Shown: one piece after another, positions 8,525 through 17,677 of the stretch | Layout of the letters: each line of letters opens with the position of its first letter | Numbering within the stretch: the stretch's first letter is position 1 | NCBI RefSeq assembly: GCF_011300215.1 | Contig: NZ_CP049866.1 | Span: 3,535,001-3,599,000 of the forward strand | DNA from: Nocardioides piscis | GTDB taxonomy: Bacteria; Actinomycetota; Actinomycetes; Propionibacteriales; Nocardioidaceae | DNA length: 64,000 bases | Reading direction: 5' to 3' | Translations under genes and position numbers: made by a program | The notes under the pieces: model-generated | What the model was told of the DNA's origin: nothing | What the model saw: the letters and a program-made list of their open reading frames with translations, nothing else | The model's database searches: none

Positions 8525-9607
8525 GTGAGACACACCCACGGACGCGTCGTCGACGTCACCACGCTGGACGAGCTCGACACCCGGCTCGCCGCCGGCACCC
8601 GCTCACTGGCCGGGTGGCGGGTGACGGGTGTCGACCTGACCGATCGGTCAGCGGCGCTGGCGGCCGTCGACGTGGGCGAGTCGCTCTTCCTCGGGTGCAC
8701 CTTCGCGCCGGGGGCCGAGGAGGGCGTACGGCGACGGGGTGCCGTGGTCGTCCCCCAGCTGCCCGGAGTGCCGCTCGACACCCACCGCAGCGCGCTCTAT
8801 GCGCCCCGGGATCTCTACGACACCCCTGACTACGGCTCGTCGCTCGACGCCCGGGCCTATGCCTGGTCCCAACAACCCCCGGACCAGGACGATGCCCTCG
8901 CCGCAGCCCTGCACGACCACTCGATCGATCTCGCGCTCGCCTCGTGGCGAGCCGGACGCTCGATCCTGGGAGTGATGGGTGGGCACGCCCTGGCACGCGG
9001 GTCCGACGGCTATGCCGAGGCAGCACGCCTCGGTCATGCCCTGGGGACGCGGGTCACCGTCGCCACCGGCGGCGGACCGGGCGCGATGGAGGCCGCCAAC
9101 CTCGGTGCCTTCCTGTCCGCCTCCCCCACCTCTGTGCTCGACTCGGCGCTGGGCTCCCTGGCCGGCGTGCCGTCCTTCACCCCGGACATCGAGTCATGGG
9201 TCGGCGCTGCCTTCGAGGTGATCGAGAGGCACGGCCCGGGCGTGGAGTCCCTCGGCATCCCGACCTGGCACTACGGGCACGAGCCACCCAACCCGTTCGC
9301 CACGTCGATCGCGAAGTATCTGCGCAACGCGACGCGCGAGGCGATCCTGCTCGAGGTCTGCAACGCGGGGATCGTGTTCCTGCCGGGTGCCGGTGGGACG
9401 GTGCAGGAGATCTTCCAGGACGCGTGCGAGAACTACTACGCCGACGAGTCCTCGCTCGCCCCGATGGTGCTGGTCGGCGTGGAGCACTGGACCAGGACCC
9501 TTCCCGCATGGCCCCTGCTGACGGCGCTGGCCGCCGGGCGGGCGATGGAGCCGCACATCCACCTCGTCGACACGGTCGACGAGGCCGTAGCGCTGTTGGC
9601 GTCGTGA
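8525..9607 (+). CDS. LOG family / Rossmann nucleotide-binding protein
   Basis: A 360-residue protein whose central part is a LOG (lysine decarboxylase-like) domain: ILGVMGGHAL, then TVATGGGPGAMEAANLGAF and VFLPGAGGTVQEIFQDACENYY, matching the GGGxGxM and PGGxGTxxE motifs, with Ala replacing the second Gly of the latter. LOG proteins are phosphoribohydrolases that release cytokinin-type bases or related nucleobases from nucleoside monophosphates. The ~150-residue N-terminal extension is not part of the minimal domain. GTG start at 8525. The stop overlaps the start of the next small gene (GTGA), so the two are coupled. Confidence 0.85.
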   Translation: MRHTHGRVVDVTTLDELDTRLAAGTRSLAGWRVTGVDLTDRSAALAAVDVGESLFLGCTFAPGAEEGVRRRGAVVVPQLPGVPLDTHRSALYAPRDLYDTPDYGSSLDARAYAWSQQPPDQDDALAAALHDHSIDLALASWRAGRSILGVMGGHALARGSDGYAEAARLGHALGTRVTVATGGGPGAMEAANLGAFLSASPTSVLDSALGSLAGVPSFTPDIESWVGAAFEVIERHGPGVESLGIPTWHYGHEPPNPFATSIAKYLRNATREAILLEVCNAGIVFLPGAGGTVQEIFQDACENYYADESSLAPMVLVGVEHWTRTLPAWPLLTALAAGRAMEPHIHLVDTVDEAVALLAS

Positions 9608-9987
9608 TCCTCGATCGGGCGTGGGCCGAAGCCGTCGTCGGACACGTGCAACCGGTGTTGGACGCTGACGGATCACACTGGTCGTTCCAGGGCGTGGCCG
9701 AGTCGCTGGACTCCTTGTTGTGGGAGGCCGTGCCGAGCGCGTTCGTCGAGCGCCACCCGGGAGCAGGGATCGAGGAGTCCTACGGGCAACCCGCGACAGC
9801 AATCCCCTGCCTGGACTTCTGGTTCTATCTGGAGTCCGACCGAGTCGTGCTGTCCTGGGAGGGCTACGGGTTCGTCGAGGAAAGCCACGAGCCCTCTGGT
9901 GATGGCGACGCGGATGGCCGTGCGCTTGCAGCCAGGCTCGCGGCCCATCTGCGCGTCGCGCTGCCCGGTACGTCAGGCGGCACGTGA
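9604..9987 (+). CDS. Hypothetical 127-residue protein
   Basis: GTG at 9604 overlaps the stop of the LOG gene, so translation is probably coupled. The protein is acidic and Trp/Tyr rich, with IPCLDFWFYLESDRVVLSWEGYGF giving a short beta-meander and an ALAARLAAHLRVAL helix near the end; no signal peptide or membrane segment. I do not recognise the family. The overlap implies a functional link to the LOG protein and perhaps the RIO kinase. Its last 15 bases overlap the convergent HNH endonuclease gene. Confidence 0.65.
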   Translation: MILDRAWAEAVVGHVQPVLDADGSHWSFQGVAESLDSLLWEAVPSAFVERHPGAGIEESYGQPATAIPCLDFWFYLESDRVVLSWEGYGFVEESHEPSGDGDADGRALAARLAAHLRVALPGTSGGT

Positions 9988-11403
9988 GGAGCGGTTCGGC
10001 GGTGCGGGCGGGTCGGGATCAGAGTCGACGCGCGTGGTGCCAGTCGAGTCGCGACGATAGGTGTGGCCGTGCGGACTGGTCCACCGGAAGACCCCGCTGG
10101 CGGGCTGGCTGACCTGCCATCGCCCGTGGGTCTTGAGACGATGATGTCGTCGACACAGGGCGCCGAGGTTGGAGGTCGTCGTCGCCCCGGGTTGGGCTGG
10201 GTCGTCGCAGGCTGCGTGGTGGTCGAACGGGACCGTGTGGTCGAGGTCGCAGCGTCGGGCGGGTTGGCTGCACCACGGGAACACACACGTGCGGTCACGC
10301 AGAGCGATCTGTTCGCGTTGGCGGCCGGTCGGCTGATAGCCGGGGGCGGTGAGCTCGGTGTTGAGGTCGATCACGGGTTTGACGGTGATCTTGGTGTGGG
10401 AGTCACCGCACCACGACTTCACCAGGTCGAGCACCATGAGCCGTTGCCCCTCGTCCATCCGGCCGAGGTGATCGATCTCGAGCCCACCGGCGAGGCCGGC
10501 GCTGAAGTGCAGGTGGAACTCGAGCGCGCGAGCTGCGGGGAGGGACGTCGGCTGACCTGCGAGGTCGGTGTCGGCGGCGAGTCGGGTGGCGCTCGCGAGG
10601 TCGAGGGCGAGCTGGCGGCGAGCGAGATGGCCGAGCGCCATCGCGCGACGCGCTCCCAAGGACTCGGTCGAGCCGAGGGCCTTCAGCTCGGCGGCGCCGG
10701 TCTGCAGGGCGTGGTCGAGGTCGAGGGCATCGGCGAGGTCGAGCTGGGCAGCGACCGAGGTGGTGCCCCCGAATCCGACCTGGTCGGCGTCGATGGTGAC
10801 GTGGCGACCATCGGGACACGCGGGGTGCGGATCGTCGGGGTCGACCGGTTCCGCCGGGTGTTGGCGGGCTATGGCCTCGGCGACGAGTCGGTCGAGCTGG
10901 GCAGGCCCTACCTTGGCTGCGAAGGGTGTGACCTGGGCGTCGATCCACGCCACCGACGCGGGCGTCAGAGCAGGAGTGGCGTGGATGGTCGCCTCGGCCA
11001 CGAGCCGCGCACGCCAAGCCGGGACGCATCCGGCGTGAACGGCCGCCCAGAGCCGGGGCAGGCGGTGTCGCAGCTCCAGGGCGTGGCCGATGAGTCGCTT
11101 GGCGGCGGTCGTGGAGATCCCCAGCACGGTGCCGAGCTCGGCGATGCAGAACTCCGCCACGGTCGGGCAGCCGTCGCCGGCGATCGCTTCCTCGTGCTCG
11201 ATCCCGTCGAGGGTGAACGACGCGGCGTGGTGGCGCGACTGGGGCGGGTGCAGGTCGGCCCACCGGGCCGCAGCCTCGAGCTTGCGCGCCGCCGCCGCGT
11301 CCTCGGCGGCCTGCTGCGACCGGGCCAGGTCGAGCACCTCACGAGCCGACATCGCGTCGGGCTCGCCGGCCACGGAGGTGGCCCGGGGCGAGGTGCTGAT
11401 CAT
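9973..11403 (-). CDS. DUF222 / HNH endonuclease domain protein (13E12 type)
   Basis: A 476-residue member of the multi-copy actinobacterial 13E12-repeat family. Residues ~15-360 are the helical DUF222 region (AREVLDLARSQQAAED, then GISTTAAKRLIGHALELRHRLP). The C-terminus is an HNH nuclease: RTCVFPWCSQPARRCDLDHT, then NLGALCRRHHRLKTHGRW, giving the zinc cysteines and the DH...N...H catalytic set. These genes are recurrent in actinobacterial genomes; in M. tuberculosis a 13E12 copy serves as the phiRv1 integration site. ATG 11403 is chosen; the frame is open upstream to 11535, but those extra ~44 residues are Arg/Pro rich and untypical. Confidence 0.85.
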   Translation of the reverse strand: MISTSPRATSVAGEPDAMSAREVLDLARSQQAAEDAAAARKLEAAARWADLHPPQSRHHAASFTLDGIEHEEAIAGDGCPTVAEFCIAELGTVLGISTTAAKRLIGHALELRHRLPRLWAAVHAGCVPAWRARLVAEATIHATPALTPASVAWIDAQVTPFAAKVGPAQLDRLVAEAIARQHPAEPVDPDDPHPACPDGRHVTIDADQVGFGGTTSVAAQLDLADALDLDHALQTGAAELKALGSTESLGARRAMALGHLARRQLALDLASATRLAADTDLAGQPTSLPAARALEFHLHFSAGLAGGLEIDHLGRMDEGQRLMVLDLVKSWCGDSHTKITVKPVIDLNTELTAPGYQPTGRQREQIALRDRTCVFPWCSQPARRCDLDHTVPFDHHAACDDPAQPGATTTSNLGALCRRHHRLKTHGRWQVSQPASGVFRWTSPHGHTYRRDSTGTTRVDSDPDPPAPPNRSSRAA

Positions 11404-11536
11404 GTCTTCGACCCTAGGCGTGACCACCGACAGCGACCGTGACCTCGGACGTGGGGAGCTGCCGTCGGCGCGCGGGTTTCGTGACAGGCGCCAGGGCGCC
11501 TTCCTCAACCTCCGACCGATCACAGACGCCGGCACG

Positions 11537-12802
11537 CTAACCCGCCCGACGCACCTCGCCGCGTCCGTCGCTGAGCCGGGTGACCTCGCGGTAGTGCTCG
11601 ACCAGACGCTCGTTCACTGCCCACCACGAGCGGCCCAGGACGCTGCGCCGAGCGGTCTCCCCCATCCGTACGCGCAACCGCGGGTCGGCGACCAGCCGCG
11701 CGACGTACGCCGCGAGATCTCGTCCGTCCCCAGGACGGTAGAGGAACCCCGCGTCCTCGTCGACGACGTCGATCGGCCCACCGGCGCGCGGTGCGACGAC
11801 GGGGACGCCGCTGGCGAGGGCCTCCTGGGCAGCCTGGCAGTAGGTCTCGTGCCGCCCGGTGTGGACGAACACGTCGAGGGTGGCGTAGGCGCGGCTCAGG
11901 TCCTCACCGTGCAGGACGCCCATGAAGACCGCCCCCGGCAGCAGTGACCGCAGGCGCGCCTCCTCGGGCCCGCCGCCGACGATCACCAGGCGCACCCCGG
12001 GCAACCGATTGACGTGCGCGAGCAGCTCCAGCTCCTTCTCCGGCGCGAGGCGACCGACGTAGCCCACGAGGGTCTCCCCACGGGGTGCGAGCTCCCTGCG
12101 GAGGTCCTCGTCGCGGTGGCCGGGGTCGAACATCTCCAGGTCGACGCCGCGGGGCCAGCGGGCCAGGCCCGGGACCCTCATCTCCTCGAGCTGGTGGATC
12201 GAGGCACTCGACGGCGCCAGCGTGCGGTCGACGGCGAGGTGGATCATCCGGGTCAGCTTGGACATGGCGACAGCACCGCCTGCGATGCCATAGCGCTCAG
12301 CAAACCCGACGAGGTCGGTCTGATAGATCGCCACCGTCGGGATGCCCAGCTCACGAGCAGCCCTGGCCGCCTGGTAGCCCAACGTGGCAGGCGACGCGAT
12401 GTGCACGACGTCCGGCTGGAAGCGCAGCATTGCCGCGCGCAACCGGGTGCGGCTCTCCAGCCCGATGCGGAAGTCCTTGTAGAACGGCAGGCTCGCGCCG
12501 CGCGCCAGTGTCACCTGGAAGCCGGCATAGGTCTCCGGGCCGGTGGGAGCGAACACCTCCGCGACGTGGCCCTGGTCGGCGAGGTGCTCCAGCACCCTGC
12601 GCACGGAGTTGGTCACCCCGTTGACCTGAGGCAGGAAGGACTCGGTCACCACCAGGACACGCAGCCGGTCGGCATCGACACGGCGGGACTGGAGCGGGAC
12701 CAGGTTGGACCGGGTGAAGGTCGTGTTGGCGACCGCTGCCCGCTGACGGGCTGTGCGGGTCGTACGGCGGGGACGGCGGATCGGCTGCTGCAGCGTGGCC
12801 AT
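11537..12802 (-). CDS. GT4 glycosyltransferase, MgtA/PimB-like mannosyltransferase
   Basis: A 421-residue GT-B enzyme. The N-terminal Rossmann domain starts with LRVLVVTESFLPQVNGVTNSV and has HIASPATLGYQAARAARELGIP; the C-terminal domain has VGYVGRLAPEKELELL and the donor-phosphate EX7E region GRHETYCQAAQEALASGVPV. This pattern is that of GDP-mannose-dependent alpha-mannosyltransferases of the MgtA group, which mannosylate glycolipids in the inner membrane; donor and acceptor here are inferred only. The first ~45 residues (Arg/Thr rich) precede the domain and may mean the true start lies later, but no other ATG is available. It stands alone between the HNH gene and rlmN. Confidence 0.82.
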   Translation of the reverse strand: MATLQQPIRRPRRTTRTARQRAAVANTTFTRSNLVPLQSRRVDADRLRVLVVTESFLPQVNGVTNSVRRVLEHLADQGHVAEVFAPTGPETYAGFQVTLARGASLPFYKDFRIGLESRTRLRAAMLRFQPDVVHIASPATLGYQAARAARELGIPTVAIYQTDLVGFAERYGIAGGAVAMSKLTRMIHLAVDRTLAPSSASIHQLEEMRVPGLARWPRGVDLEMFDPGHRDEDLRRELAPRGETLVGYVGRLAPEKELELLAHVNRLPGVRLVIVGGGPEEARLRSLLPGAVFMGVLHGEDLSRAYATLDVFVHTGRHETYCQAAQEALASGVPVVAPRAGGPIDVVDEDAGFLYRPGDGRDLAAYVARLVADPRLRVRMGETARRSVLGRSWWAVNERLVEHYREVTRLSDGRGEVRRAG

Positions 12803-12887
12803 GACCGCACCCTGCTCGGGCGGTCACAACAGACCGGGTGGGCCCGGCAGACGACACGTGAACAGCACCTGACGGGTGCCGGACGGC

Positions 12888-14015
12888 CTATTCGGCCGCG
12901 GCGAGCTGCCCGCAGGCGCCGTCGATCTCACGCCCGCGCGTGTCACGCACGGTGGTCGGGATGCCCTTCGCCTCGAGCCGGCGGACGAACTCACGCTCGT
13001 CCTTGGGGTCGCTCGCGGTCCACTTCGAGCCCGGGGTCGGGTTGAGCGGGATCAGGTTGACGTGCACCCAGCCCCAGTCGCCATACGAGTTGAGGACGTC
13101 ACCCAGCAGGTCGGCCCGCTCGGCCTGGTCGTTGATCCCGCGCATCATGGCGTACTCGATCGACACCCGGCGCTTGGTCCTGGCGGCGTAGTTCCACGCG
13201 GCCTCGACCGTCTCGGCCACGGAAAAGCGGGTGTTGATGGGCACCAGCTCGTTGCGGAGCTCGTCGTCGGGGGCGTGCAGGCTGAGGGCGAGGGTGACCG
13301 GGATCCCCTCGTCGGCGAGCTGGTTGATCCTGGGGACCAACCCGACGGTGGAGACGGTGATGCCGCGGGCGCTCATGCCGAGTCCGGCCGGAGAGGGGTC
13401 GGTGAGTCGGCGTACGGCACCGATCACGGCCTTGTAGTTGGCCATCGGCTCGCCCATCCCCATGAAGACGACGTTGGAGACCCGGCCCGGTCCGCCCTCG
13501 ACCTCTCCGCGTGCCATCGAACGGGCGCCTGCGACGACCTGCTCGACGATCTCGGCGGTCGACATGTTGCGCTGGAGGCCACCTTGGCCCGTGGCACAGA
13601 ACGGGCAGGCCATTCCACACCCGGCCTGGCTGGACACACAGACCGTGGCGCGATCGGGGTAGCGCATCAGCACCGACTCCACCAGCGCCCCGTCGAAGAG
13701 CTTCCACAGGGTCTTGCGGGTCGTGCCCTTGTCCGCCTCCATCGTGCGCAGCGGGGTCATCAGGTGCGGGAGGAGCGCAGCGACGAGCTCGTCGCGCTGT
13801 GCGGCGGGCAGGTCCGTCATCTCGGCCGGGTCGTCGACGAGGCGGCCGAAGTAGTGGGTGGAAAGCTGCTTGGCCCGGAAACCCGGCAGACCCATCTCGG
13901 TGAGCAGGTCCTTGCGTCCGGCCTCGTCGAGGTCGGCGAGGTGGCGCGGCGGCTTCTTGCGGCCACGCGGCTCGTCGAAGACGAGGGGCAGGGTCTTGAT
14001 CGGTTCGTCGGGCAT
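12888..14015 (-). CDS. rlmN: 23S rRNA / tRNA adenine-C2 methyltransferase
   Basis: A radical-SAM enzyme that methylates C2 of A2503 in 23S rRNA and A37 in some tRNAs. The radical-SAM cluster motif is [14 protein letters not shown], followed by [41 protein letters not shown] and the C-terminal [16 protein letters not shown], which holds the resolving cysteine. Length is 375 residues from ATG 14015. An ATG four codons earlier (14027) is equally possible; the frame continues upstream to 14102 but would then overlap the neighbouring membrane protein. Its place next to cdsA is conserved in actinobacteria. Confidence 0.95.
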   Translation of the reverse strand: MPDEPIKTLPLVFDEPRGRKKPPRHLADLDEAGRKDLLTEMGLPGFRAKQLSTHYFGRLVDDPAEMTDLPAAQRDELVAALLPHLMTPLRTMEADKGTTRKTLWKLFDGALVESVLMRYPDRATVCVSSQAGCGMACPFCATGQGGLQRNMSTAEIVEQVVAGARSMARGEVEGGPGRVSNVVFMGMGEPMANYKAVIGAVRRLTDPSPAGLGMSARGITVSTVGLVPRINQLADEGIPVTLALSLHAPDDELRNELVPINTRFSVAETVEAAWNYAARTKRRVSIEYAMMRGINDQAERADLLGDVLNSYGDWGWVHVNLIPLNPTPGSKWTASDPKDEREFVRRLEAKGIPTTVRDTRGREIDGACGQLAAAE

Positions 14016-14052
14016 CGCCCTGATCATCCCACCCGTCGCGCCGGAGGGCGAT

Positions 14053-14379
14053 TCAGCGTGCGTCGGCGGCGACCATGAAGTAGAGGACGAGGGACGCGAC
14101 ACCGGCGACCACGAGCGCAGTGATCGCCATGCCGATCACCATGAAGATGCCGAAGCGCCTGGTCTTCCGCTTGGCCAGGAGGACGATCGGGAGCACGAGC
14201 GCGACCAGCGAGAAGGGGAACAGCTCCTCGGCGCGCTCATAGCTGAACAGCAGCCGCAGGACGCCGGCGATCGCGCCGGGCAGAGCGGTCACGAACAACA
14301 TGCCGGCGAAGAATCCGCTGATCGCAGCGAACGTCGGGTGGCTGCGGTGCCACCACTCGAAGGTGCGTTCAGGCGTCAT
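14053..14379 (-). CDS. Small membrane protein between cdsA and rlmN
   Basis: A 108-residue protein with three predicted membrane helices: around [34 protein letters not shown] and [20 protein letters not shown], separated by basic loops (AKRKTRRFG). The N-terminus [10 protein letters not shown] is amphipathic. ATG 14379 is preferred because GGAG lies eight bases upstream; a GTG three codons earlier overlaps that GGAG. No known family is recognised. It is in the cdsA-rlmN run, 30 bases after cdsA, so it is probably co-transcribed with phospholipid synthesis. Confidence 0.7.
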   Translation of the reverse strand: MTPERTFEWWHRSHPTFAAISGFFAGMLFVTALPGAIAGVLRLLFSYERAEELFPFSLVALVLPIVLLAKRKTRRFGIFMVIGMAITALVVAGVASLVLYFMVAADAR

Positions 14380-14409
14380 GCAGCTCACTCCAGTGCTCGG
14401 GACAGGGAC

Positions 14410-15300
14410 TCAGAAGACGAGGTAGTGCAGCACCAGCCAGGTCGGCGCGACCGTGGCGACCAAGGAGTCCAGGCGGTCCATCAGGCCACCGTGGCCGGGG
14501 ATGATCTGGCTCATGTCCTTGATCCCGAGGTCTCGCTTCATCACCGACTCGCACAGGTCGCCGAGGGTTGCCATGACCACCACGACCAGGCCGAGCAGCA
14601 CGCCCACCCACCAGTCGCCGTGGAGGAAGAGCGAGACGAGCGCCACGCCGGCTGCGACGCACGCGACGAGCGAGCCGGCGAAACCCTCCCAGGACTTCTT
14701 GGGCGAGACGACCGGCGCCATGGGGTGCTTGCCGAAGAGAACGCCTGCGACGTAGCCGCCGGTGTCGGAGGCCACGGTGAGGGCGATGAAGACGATCACC
14801 GCGCGCACGCCGACGTCGTCGAAGTCGAGGCCGAACTCTGGTGTCGTCCCGCCCTCGGCGAGCAGCAGCGCGACGAACGAGACGAGGAACGGCACGTAGA
14901 CGAGGGTGAAGACGGCCGCCGTGACGTTCTGGACGTAGCCGTCGACTCCCCGACGCAACAACCACAGCATGACGCCCAGGGCCGAGACGGCCGTTGCGGC
15001 GACGAGAGCCGGCGCACCCCAGAAGTAGGCGACGAACAGCATCGTCACCCCGCCCAGCATCAGCGGCTGCTCGGGGATGTTGATGCCCTTGGCCCCGAGC
15101 CCCCGGTGGAGCTCCCACACCGCCACGACCACCGCGACCGCGACGACGAGCAAGAACGCTGTCTTCCAGAAGAACAGCGACAGCAGGATCAGGGCGACCA
15201 GCGTGACGCCGGAGATAATCGCTGCCCGGAGGTCGCGCCCGGCGCGCCCGTGGCCGCTCTTGGGCGCGTCCGCAGCCGCCGGCGTGGAGGATTTCGTCAT
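14410..15300 (-). CDS. cdsA: Phosphatidate cytidylyltransferase
   Basis: CdsA makes CDP-diacylglycerol from phosphatidic acid and CTP in the cytoplasmic membrane, the branch point of phospholipid synthesis. The 296-residue protein has a ~25-residue hydrophilic N-terminus, about seven to eight membrane helices, and the complete C-terminal signature: SVMKRDLGIKDMSQIIPGHG followed by GLMDRLDS. The conserved VSPKKSWEG loop is also present. ATG 15300 lies 21 bases after the frr stop, and the order pyrH-frr-cdsA-rlmN is the usual actinobacterial one. Confidence 0.96.
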   Translation of the reverse strand: MTKSSTPAAADAPKSGHGRAGRDLRAAIISGVTLVALILLSLFFWKTAFLLVVAVAVVVAVWELHRGLGAKGINIPEQPLMLGGVTMLFVAYFWGAPALVAATAVSALGVMLWLLRRGVDGYVQNVTAAVFTLVYVPFLVSFVALLLAEGGTTPEFGLDFDDVGVRAVIVFIALTVASDTGGYVAGVLFGKHPMAPVVSPKKSWEGFAGSLVACVAAGVALVSLFLHGDWWVGVLLGLVVVVMATLGDLCESVMKRDLGIKDMSQIIPGHGGLMDRLDSLVATVAPTWLVLHYLVF

Positions 15301-15321
15301 GGTGTGGTGGTCGGCCTCGGC

Positions 15322-15879
15322 TCAGACCTCGAGAAGCTCGGCTTCCTTGTTCTTGAGCATCTCGTCGATGGCATCGGTGTGCTTCTTGGTCGTGGCGTCG
15401 AGCTTCTTCTCGGCGCCCGTCACGTCGTCCTTGCCGACCTCGCCGTCCTTCTCCATCTTCTCCAGCGCCTGCTTGGCAGTACGGCGGACGTTGCGCACAG
15501 AAACGCGTCCGTCCTCGGCCTTGCCGCGGGCGAGCTTGATGTAGTCCTTGCGGCGCTCCTCGGTCAGCTCGGGGAACATGCAGCGCAGGATCTTGCCGTC
15601 GTTGGAGGGATTGACGCCGAGGTCGGACTCGCGCACCGCCTTCTCGATGGCGGGCATGGCGCTGATGTCGAACGGCGAGATCAAGATGGTGCGAGCGTCT
15701 TGGGAGGTGAAGGACGCAAGGGCCTGCAGCGGCGTCGGGGTGCCGTAGTAGTCGGCCACGATCTTGTTGAACATGCTCGGGTTGACCCGACCTGCCCGGA
15801 TCCCTGCGAACTCCTCACGAGTGGCCTCGACCGACTTGTCCATCTTGCTGTCGGCCTCGGCCAGAACTTCGTTGATCAC
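15322..15879 (-). CDS. frr: Ribosome recycling factor
   Basis: RRF works with EF-G to split post-termination ribosomes. The start is GTG at 15879, with GGAG about seven bases upstream, giving the family's usual 185 residues. The frame is open further upstream to 15948, but that stretch overlaps pyrH and is untypical. Visible RRF features are RAGRVNPSMFNKI, YYGTPTPLQ, ISPFDISAMPAIEKA, LGVNPSNDGK and the C-terminal helix KHTDAIDEMLKNKEAELLEV. It follows pyrH by 65 bases and precedes cdsA. Confidence 0.97.
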   Translation of the reverse strand: MINEVLAEADSKMDKSVEATREEFAGIRAGRVNPSMFNKIVADYYGTPTPLQALASFTSQDARTILISPFDISAMPAIEKAVRESDLGVNPSNDGKILRCMFPELTEERRKDYIKLARGKAEDGRVSVRNVRRTAKQALEKMEKDGEVGKDDVTGAEKKLDATTKKHTDAIDEMLKNKEAELLEV

Positions 15880-15944
15880 GAGTTGCTCCTGTGGTGTGTC
15901 GGTCGGATGTCGACGTGGTGCTCTGGTCTGGGGGGGCGCGGTGG

Positions 15945-16661
15945 TCACCCGTCGCGGCTCACCCGGGTGCCGATCTTCTCACCCCGGACGATGCGCAGGA
16001 TCGCACCCTCGTCCTCGGCCCCGAAGACGATCAGCGGCAGGTTGTTCTCCATGCAGAGAGCGAACGCGGTGGCGTCGGCGATCTTGATGCCCTGCTGCAG
16101 TGCCTCGCTGAAGGTCAGGGTGTCGTACTTGGTGGCCAGTGGATCCTTGTTCGGGTCGGCACTGTAGATCCCGTCCACCCCCTGCTTGGCCATCAGCACG
16201 ACCTCGCAGCGGGTCTCGAGGGCGCGCTGCGCAGCGACGGTGTCGGTCGAGAAGAACGGCATTCCCGCGCCCGCGCCGAAGATGACCACGCGCCCCTTCT
16301 CGAGGTGACGCATCGCGCGCCGCGGAATGTAGGGCTCGGCGACCTGGCCCATGGTGATGGCGGTCTGGACGCGGGTCTCGATGCCCTCCTTCTCCAGGAA
16401 GTCCTGGAGGGCCAGGCAGTTCATCACGGTGCCGAGCATGCCCATGTAGTCGGCACGGGCCCGGTCCATGCCGCGCTGCTGCATCTCGGCCCCACGGAAG
16501 AAGTTGCCGCCGCCGACCACGATGGCCACGCCGACTCCCTCGCGCACCACCGCGGCGATCTCGCGCGCGACCTTGGCCACCACGTCGGGGTCCACACCGA
16601 TCTTGCCGCCACCGAAGACCTCACCGGAGAGCTTGATCAAGACACGGTTGTAGGTGGTCAC
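15945..16661 (-). CDS. pyrH: UMP kinase
   Basis: PyrH phosphorylates UMP to UDP and is the hexameric bacterial enzyme of the amino-acid kinase fold. From GTG 16661 (AAGGGA about six bases upstream) the protein has 238 residues, the usual length. Motifs: [12 protein letters not shown] at the N-terminus, [39 protein letters not shown] and the nucleotide-binding [12 protein letters not shown]. It lies downstream of tsf, separated by a clear terminator hairpin, so it is likely the first gene of a pyrH-frr-cdsA-rlmN transcript. Confidence 0.97.
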   Translation of the reverse strand: MTTYNRVLIKLSGEVFGGGKIGVDPDVVAKVAREIAAVVREGVGVAIVVGGGNFFRGAEMQQRGMDRARADYMGMLGTVMNCLALQDFLEKEGIETRVQTAITMGQVAEPYIPRRAMRHLEKGRVVIFGAGAGMPFFSTDTVAAQRALETRCEVVLMAKQGVDGIYSADPNKDPLATKYDTLTFSEALQQGIKIADATAFALCMENNLPLIVFGAEDEGAILRIVRGEKIGTRVSRDG

Positions 16662-16727
16662 GAGGATCCCTTCAGAAGGCTTGGGGTGCGCGAGAAACCT
16701 ACTCGACGCATGCGGTGGCAAGAAAGG

Positions 16728-16763
16728 CGAAGGGGCCGTACGCCGCGGCGTACGACCCCTTCG
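16728..16763 (-). terminator. Intrinsic terminator after tsf
   Basis: An almost perfect 36-base inverted repeat: the arms CGAAGGGG and CGTACGCC pair with GGCGTACG and CCCCTTCG around a tiny centre, with one unpaired position per arm. On the minus strand it is followed by CGCCTTTCTTG, a short T-rich tail. It sits 35 bases after the tsf stop and 67 bases before pyrH, so it probably ends the rpsB-tsf transcript. Confidence 0.85.
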
Positions 16764-16797
16764 ACCAAGAGGGTGGGACTCGAGGTCCAACCTTGGC

Positions 16798-17610
16798 TCA
16801 GGCGCCGACCTCGAAGCGCGCGAAGCGCTTGATGGTCGTGCCGGCCTCGTCGAGGACGGCCTTGACGCTCTTCTTGGCCTCGGAGACGGACTCCTGCTCG
16901 AGGAGCACGATCTCCTTGTAGAAGCCACCCAGGCGACCCTCCACGATCTTGGCGATCGCCTGCTCGGGCTTGCCCTCCTCGCGCGTCTTCTGCTCGGCGA
17001 TGGAGCGCTCGCTCTCGACGACCTCGGCAGGCACCTCGTCACGGGTGAGGTATTGCGCCTTCATGGCCGCGACCTGCATCGCAGCTGCACGAGCTGCGGT
17101 CGCGTCGCCCTCGAACTCGACGAGCACGCCGACGGCCGGGGGCAGGTCGGCTGCACGCTTGTGCATGTAGACGACCGTCTCGCCCTCGAAGTAGGCGACC
17201 TGGCCGAGCTCGATCTTCTCGCCGATGGTGATCGCCAGGTCCTGGACGACCTCGCCGACGGTCTTGCCGTCGAGCTCGACCGCCTTCAGGGCCTCCGCGT
17301 CACTGGCCTTGGCCGCGTCAGCGGCGTCGGCGATGCGCTGGGCGGCGGCGATGAAGACGTCGCCCTTCGCCACGAAGTCGGTCTCGCACTTGAGCTCGAC
17401 CAGCGCGCCACCGGAGGTGGCGACGAGGCCGGCCGACGCGTCGCGCTCGGCGGCCCGGTTGGCGGCCTTGGCGGCACCCTTGACCCGAAGCAGCTCGACA
17501 GCCTTGTCGAAGTCGCCGTCGGTCTCGGTGAGCGCCTTCTTGCAGTCCATCATCCCGGCCTGGGTCAGCTCACGGAGCTTCTTGACGTCGGCTGCGGCGA
17601 AGTTGGCCAT
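16798..17610 (-). CDS. tsf: Elongation factor Ts
   Basis: EF-Ts is the guanine nucleotide exchange factor of EF-Tu. The 270-residue protein starts with the UBA-like domain ([19 protein letters not shown], then [18 protein letters not shown]), continues with the diagnostic [10 protein letters not shown] core and ends in the dimerisation part containing QSVSEAK-type segments ([18 protein letters not shown]). It lies 67 bases downstream of rpsB, the nearly universal bacterial arrangement, and is followed by a strong terminator. Confidence 0.98.
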   Translation of the reverse strand: MANFAAADVKKLRELTQAGMMDCKKALTETDGDFDKAVELLRVKGAAKAANRAAERDASAGLVATSGGALVELKCETDFVAKGDVFIAAAQRIADAADAAKASDAEALKAVELDGKTVGEVVQDLAITIGEKIELGQVAYFEGETVVYMHKRAADLPPAVGVLVEFEGDATAARAAAMQVAAMKAQYLTRDEVPAEVVESERSIAEQKTREEGKPEQAIAKIVEGRLGGFYKEIVLLEQESVSEAKKSVKAVLDEAGTTIKRFARFEVGA

Positions 17611-17677
17611 GGTCCCTCTTCCTTGGTTCGCGTGTGGGGGTGGCGTGGGCCGCGAGTCGCCTCGCGGCCCAGCGCCG

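Noticed and set aside
9973..11403. The HNH gene as part of a mobile element or toxin system
   Set aside because: No inverted repeats, transposase, integrase or immunity gene adjoin it; DUF222-HNH genes are widespread single units.
13858..16167. A 769-codon plus-strand frame across cdsA, frr and pyrH
   Set aside because: It is antisense to three recognised core genes and has a low-complexity His/Asp/Arg composition.
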